Assembly (NCBI GenBank): GCA_001584585.1
Contig: LSYV01000037.1
Location: 813,317-877,316 of the forward strand
Origin: Gonium pectorale
Taxonomy: Eukaryota; Chlorophyta; Chlorophyceae; Chlamydomonadales; Volvocaceae
Length of the DNA stretch: 64,000 nucleotides
Direction: 5' to 3'
In this document: one piece after another, positions 59,456 to 64,000 of the stretch
How positions within the stretch are numbered: position 1 is the first letter of the stretch
Layout of the letters: every line of letters starts with the position of its first letter
Made by a program: the position numbers and the translations under genes
The notes under the pieces: generated by a model
What the model was told of the DNA's origin: nothing
Database searches by the model: none
What the model saw: only the letters and a program-made list of their open reading frames with translations

Positions 59456-61386
59456 CTACGAGGCCAACGGCGGCACGCCCTCGCTGGCACCGGCTTCAAG
59501 GTCCTCGGCGCCAACGCCCTGGGCAGCCTCTGGGCCGCTCGAGATCCGCGCGCCGGGCGGCATGCCCTCCTCGCCCATGACCTGATGGGGTGCATGCGGG
59601 GCGGCAGCGTGGCAAGGGATTGACTTGTGCCTGCAGACATCCACTTCTCTCGACCAACCCTGCAAGACGGCATAAGCCCACGGCAGCGGGCAGCCCAGCA
59701 CCCGGCGTGGGTGCTGAGCCTCCCGTGGATCGCGCTTTGCACCGCTGCCCCAGTTTGAAAGGGAAACCGCACCACACACCTCTGTGCGTGCCTCCCTGCT
59801 GCAACCCAGCAGCCGCGACCGCAGGCATCCCAAGCTAGTGCAGCTGCCGAGATAGGGCCCAGCGAGCAAACCTGCCCGGGCTGGCCGCCTGGCCGCGCTC
59901 AGTAAGGTTTGGGCGCACAATGCCCGTCCCATCACTTGGCCGACCATGGCCCCTACGTCTACATTGCCAGGTACAGCAGGCTGCCCGGTGGGCCCTGACA
60001 CAGTACTCGACAGAACGGCTGCGTTCACTTGCCATCTGGCCCGAAACACCTTTGGGCCCTGACACACTTCAGACGGGCCCTCCCCAGGCCCTGCGCCCTC
60101 CGTTACCTGTGGAGAGTCGGGATCCTGATCCAGGTCCGACCGGTTGAAAGACGCCCGGCCTACAGCGTCATGTTGACCCAACTCCGCTGCCCGCCCGCCG
60201 CCGGCCGAGGCGCCCGGGACGGTGCCGGAGGAGCTGCCGGCTCCGGCTTCGGCTCCGGGCGCATCGTCCGGCACGTAGTTGTTGTCCGGGGAGGGGAAGG
60301 TGGCGGAGAGGTCGGGCTGCTCGCCACGAGAGCCGGGCGCTGCACGGGGCCACGGGCCAACGGGCAAGCAGGCGGCGACAAATGGCAGGCACCGCCTTCT
60401 CACTCGACCAATGGCACACCGGTCAACGCGTCATGCTGGGGTGTAGAATGGGCGACGGGGCGGGCACTAGCAAACGGCATACATGGCAATGTAGGGCACG
60501 GTGACATTGCCCGTAGGGGGCCCAGCCAAGGCGTGTATGACTGATGCGGCAGGCGCCGGGAGCCGGGAGGCGGCCTGCACATGATCCTACGGCCGCCGGG
60601 CTTCATCAGGCCGCTGGGACTCCGAAGGGGCTTCACGCACCGGTGCTAAAGGCCCGCGTGCGGAAGGCGGGGGACGCTGCGGACAGCAGCTCCGGCGTCA
60701 TGTCCCGAGGCGGCGGCGACAGGGGCGCGGGCGGCACGGTCCCGGGCTTGATGTGCTTGTGGTGGCGGCCCGGCAGCAGCGGCGGCGCCGGTGCGTCGTG
60801 CGGCTCCGCCAGGGGGCCGAAACGGTGGGTCGGGTGGTGGGGGCCGGGGTACTCGTGGTCGGCCGTGTGAGACTCGCTCTTGGGGCGACGGCCGTTGCTG
60901 GCGGCGACGCCGCCGGCGGTGCGGCCCGAGGGCCCCGGCTGTGGCGGCGAGGGCCCGGGGGCGCCGGCATGGAGGCGCCTGACTGGCGCCGCGACCCAGC
61001 CTGTGGGCAACCAGGAGGAGGAGGGGGGAGGAAGAGGAGGCGTCACGGCGCGTGACGCGTGCAGCAGCGGCCGCTATTCGTCACGCGGTGCAAGGTCGGG
61101 CATGGCTTGGGAGGCGACGATGTGCAGTGAAGCGGGCGAAGGGTGCTTGAGCAAGCGCGGGCGCGTTCACGATAGCTGCGCTGCCTAAGTGCTGCTATCA
61201 CTACCGAAGCCACTCCCAGATCCCAATACTAGCGAGTACAGCGCGCGCTCGGCGCCTGGGCTTACTCCTTTGCGCCGTGTAGCCTGCATACCGCTCACCC
61301 GCAAAGGAATGACCCCTGGGTCGGCCCGCGGCCAGTGCGTTCCTCCAGGACAGGGCCGCGTTCAGCACAAGGACCACGGGCTTCAT
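59456..61386 (-). CDS. 279-aa unrecognised protein with a presequence-like N-terminus (4 exons)
   Basis: Exons 61386-61266, 61000-60641, 60339-60107 and 59581-59456 join with phases 1, 1 and 0, all consistent. The N-terminus is hydrophobic/basic with no acidic residue in the first ~30 (MKPVVLVLNAALSWRNALAA), followed by VAAPVRRLHAG, which resembles a mitochondrial targeting peptide. The middle is Pro/His-rich (HEYPGPHHPTHRFGPLAEPH; GRHHKHIKPG). The C-terminal third is acidic/Gly-rich (DNNYVPDDAPGAEAG; NRSDLDQDPDSPQ). It looks largely disordered. No family is recognised; organelle targeting is inference. Confidence 0.6.
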
Positions 61387-62270
61387 CTTGCTGGTGTTAC
61401 GGCGTGAGTGCTGTATGAGCGGGGGAACCGAAGCGCTTCCCGTCAGATTACGCGCGACGTGGGCTCGGCCTTGCTGTCGCAGGTTGTTGCGTTTGGGTTT
61501 GCTGCTTGCGGCTGCACAAATGTCGATCGCGAATGTAGCGCGTCGGTGGACGCTGGCCAGACGACCGCGCTTTCCGGCATTACGACACGCGTCCTCGTCA
61601 TCATCGCGGAAGCAAGGCTATCGCATCCGTGAGTTACAAGGGCGGGCGTGTAGCAGTGAGTACCTAACCTCACGCGGCTGCGCAGACCGCAACGGCACGC
61701 TGCAGGACTCGTTCAGCGCCCGCACAACACACAACATCGTCCCTCCCTCCGCTGTATGCAGTCGCATTCCGCAGGCTGGGGCAGGGCACGTACCAAGGCG
61801 CCCCCTAAAGCCTGGAGATTGCTGTGCCCGCGCCAGCCGCGAACATCGATCAGGGGGTGGCTGCGTCGGCGGGGCCTCATCATAAGGACCCCGTCCAGCG
61901 TGCATGGCGTCCCCTACCCGCCTCGCCCCTGCCCTCAGGGCCAACCGAACCTACCGTCCAGGCGGCGACGTTTCCTGCCAATTGCCGCCCCCAAGAGGGC
62001 AGAGCCCGGCCCGCGAGCCTTCGCGGGTGCCGCGGGGTGCGGCCTGCCCCGGTAGACGCCGCTCGCCACCACCTATCCCTGGACGCAACACGCGCGGGAA
62101 GGAAACCAGAACCAGCTCGCGCCCGCTCTTCCCATCAGAGGTCTGTGGGCGCTCGGCACCGACGATTCCCCCCTATGGCCACCGGTTCCACTCTGTCTGA
62201 TAACTGCCGTCTGCGCTAGTCCGGTCGCGGTCAAGCCGCACGCAGCTCCGGCGCTGGGGCTCCTCCCCGC
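61387..62270. other. Promoter of the 61386 gene and 3' UTR of PSMA4
   Basis: No coding exon is supported. The PSMA4 3' UTR probably ends just past the minus-strand TGTAA at 61634-61638. Confidence 0.5.
61634..61638 (-). terminator. Poly(A) signal TGTAA for the proteasome alpha-4 gene
   Basis: TTACA on the plus strand, about 630 nt past the stop on the minus strand and about 250 bp before the next gene's start codon. Confidence 0.45.
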
Positions 62271-63924
62271 TCAGCTCTGCGCCGCGGCCTCCTTCTCGGC
62301 ATTGGCCGCATCCAGGAGCGGCTGCAGCTCCGAGCTCTCAAAAATCTTGTACACGACCTGCGTTCGCGAGTCGGCAGCGAGTCAGGGTGTGGCAGGAGGT
62401 CATTGTGCGCATCGGATGTGAGGTGCGGCGGGGAGGAGCGGCGGCAGCAAAAAACCGGGTCAGTCTTCAGTCGGCTCCCTCAGCCACGATGCACGAGAGC
62501 GGGGAGTCTTGGCAACCGCCTCATGTCCACTTCGCCTCCCCAGCGTATAGCGAAGAATAGCCACAGGCCTTGGACCCAGGCGGCGCAGCAATCACGGTGC
62601 TACAAGCGCCTGAATGCACCTAGGTGCAACGCGTCACATTCATCACCCCCTCCCAATCCGGACAACCGTGTTGCAATACCCTGTCTCCCTAACTCGCCAT
62701 CCTCGTCCTCCTCGACTCCAGCGTGGGGAGGGGGGGGTATGGCATTGGGTCTATCACGCATGCATGCCGTCAGCGCGATAGCAAGCAATCCAACCCCTTC
62801 CCCTTGCTCCCGGCCGCGCTCCTCCCTATCGTACCTTTCCGCTCGCGTCGCGCGTCACGGTGGACAGCTCAACCTTGTCGGGGGCCAGAGAGGTGTCCAT
62901 TGACTTGGCCAGGACCTGGGGCAAAGGAGAGCGGGCGGAGGGCATGCGGGTGTATTGAAATGAAACGACGTGTGTGTGTGTGGATGGGAGTGGTTGATCG
63001 GAAGCCGACCGGAGCAGTGCGGCCCGGTGGCGAGCTCGGGCATCGAGGGCAGCCTCCGTCGCTGCGATGTGCGCGAGTGTGTGTCCGTACATGCTTTGTG
63101 GCGTGTGCTCGCCACTGGTGGGGTCGGCGGGTGTAAACATAGCAGGAACTAGCCCAAACGGAAAGGCTGAGGAGGGGGCTGCGCGCCTTCAGACACGAAG
63201 CTGCGCGGCAAGGGGCTGAGCGACGCGAAGGGGACGTCCTGGTTCGACGAGAACTTTGCGCGCTCGGTGCCGTCACGGGTGTCAGGTACTGACCTGGCAT
63301 CATCCCAGGAGGCCCTCACCCGACCCAGTTACGGCCAGCATTGCTCAAACGCCAGATCAAGATGTCTTGTGGCGGGCAGGTGCGCGGGCGTCCAAAGCTG
63401 TACCCTTTGGCTCACCTTGATGATGAATGGGACGGCTTCCGCGAGGGGCATGTCCTCCTGCGGGGAGGCGAGGGGGCTAGTCAGTCCCACAAGCCCGAGG
63501 AGGAGGGGGTCACGCGGCTGGACACGGGACAGAGGGACGGGGGAACGTGTCACAGGTTGGGAGAAAGATCGACACACAGGTTGGGACTTGGGAGGGCAGC
63601 GCGGCAGGAGCCGGTAGCGAGGGGCAAGGTTCGACGGAAGCGTAGCAGCGGGCGGCCTCCGTGATGCCATATCACGAACTCCCCTCGCCTGCCCTTGCGC
63701 GCAAAGCCCCGTCGGCGCGAGAGGGAGCCGCAGCCGTGGGCTTCTGCCGCCGTGCCCGCCCGCCTGCACGTGACAGGACGACCCACGGGTCTCGCCGCAC
63801 CTTGAAGTCGCTCTTGAGCAGGTTGTTGGCGGCCTGGTGTCCGGCGCCGATGGCCACCGCCTTCCAGCCGCCGTAGTTCCCGCTGGGGTCGGACTGGTAG
63901 AGCTGGAAGCCGTAGTGCTCGTCC
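62271..63924 (-). CDS. PSMA4: 20S proteasome subunit alpha type-4 (PSMA4/PAC), 3' part
   Basis: Exons 63924-63801, 63457-63416, 62915-62835 and 62357-62271 are in consistent phase and run off the right edge at their 5' side. They encode [20 protein letters not shown], then [54 protein letters not shown] and a C-terminal tail ending EKEAAAQS. The (W)D(E/K)[20 protein letters not shown] signature is specific for alpha-4 of the outer alpha ring. No nucleophile is expected because alpha subunits are non-catalytic. The tail is shorter than the Lys/Glu-rich tail of human PSMA4. About the last third of a ~250-aa protein is visible. The gene symbol follows the human name. Confidence 0.92.
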
Positions 63925-64000
63925 CTTCGGGGCGCGGCGGGACGAGCAGGGGCGCAGGCCTCAGGCGGCGCCGGTGGTACAGGAAGAGGTTGCCAGGCTC

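Overview
This is nuclear DNA from a green alga, most likely a volvocine (Chlamydomonadales; Chlamydomonas/Gonium/Volvox relatives). The signs are high GC, genes broken into many short exons by 100-400 bp introns (GTGxG or GTAxG donors, CAG acceptors), TGTAA-type poly(A) signals, Ala/Gly/Gln/Pro-rich low-complexity protein segments, and recognisable algal families such as the basal-body protein BLD10/CEP135 and a transmembrane TKL-type kinase. The species cannot be fixed from sequence alone. Exon models were built by hand from reading frame, splice sites and intron phase. In most multi-exon genes every junction keeps the frame, which is strong internal support.

Layout. 1-520 (+): 3' end of an unrecognised helical protein, with an apparent frame break. 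2319-3355 (+): small acidic/helical unknown. 6182-12396 (+): ~1,150-aa unknown with an acidic N-terminus, a compact cysteine-containing domain and a C-terminal coiled coil. 14532-14982 (-): 79-aa single-pass membrane protein. 14983-20160: gene-poor, repeat-bearing stretch with one orphan exon candidate. 20161-27889 (+): receptor-like Ser/Thr kinase, ~920 aa. 27890-31297: gene-poor, with three more copies of an interspersed repeat. 31298-34833 (-): CID7-like protein (two PAM2 motifs, Tyr-rich tract, CUE-like, DUF1771, Smr). 35033-35287 (-): 84-aa membrane protein 199 bp upstream of it. 35646-36523 (+): 156-aa two-helix membrane protein, divergent from the previous one. 37771-48965 (+): BLD10/CEP135 homologue, 32 exons, 1,665 aa. 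51006-58612 (-): ~2,065-aa U-box protein with WD40-like C-terminal repeats. 59456-61386 (-): 279-aa unknown with an organelle-presequence-like N-terminus. 62271-63924 (-): last four exons of the proteasome alpha-4 (PSMA4/PAC) gene, continuing past the right edge.

These genes do not form a pathway. The neighbourhood is an ordinary eukaryotic mix: basal-body assembly (BLD10), ubiquitin/proteasome (U-box protein, PSMA4), mRNA-binding regulation (CID7-like) and surface signalling (kinase). The most interesting items are the CID7-like protein with tandem PAM2 motifs plus a Tyr-rich prion-like tract and its possible bicistronic arrangement with the 84-aa ORF; the unrecognised conserved-looking domain at 7158-7830; the U-box/WD40 fusion; two GC-AG introns and a ~140-residue kinase-lobe insert; and an interspersed repeat family whose core looks like a splice acceptor.
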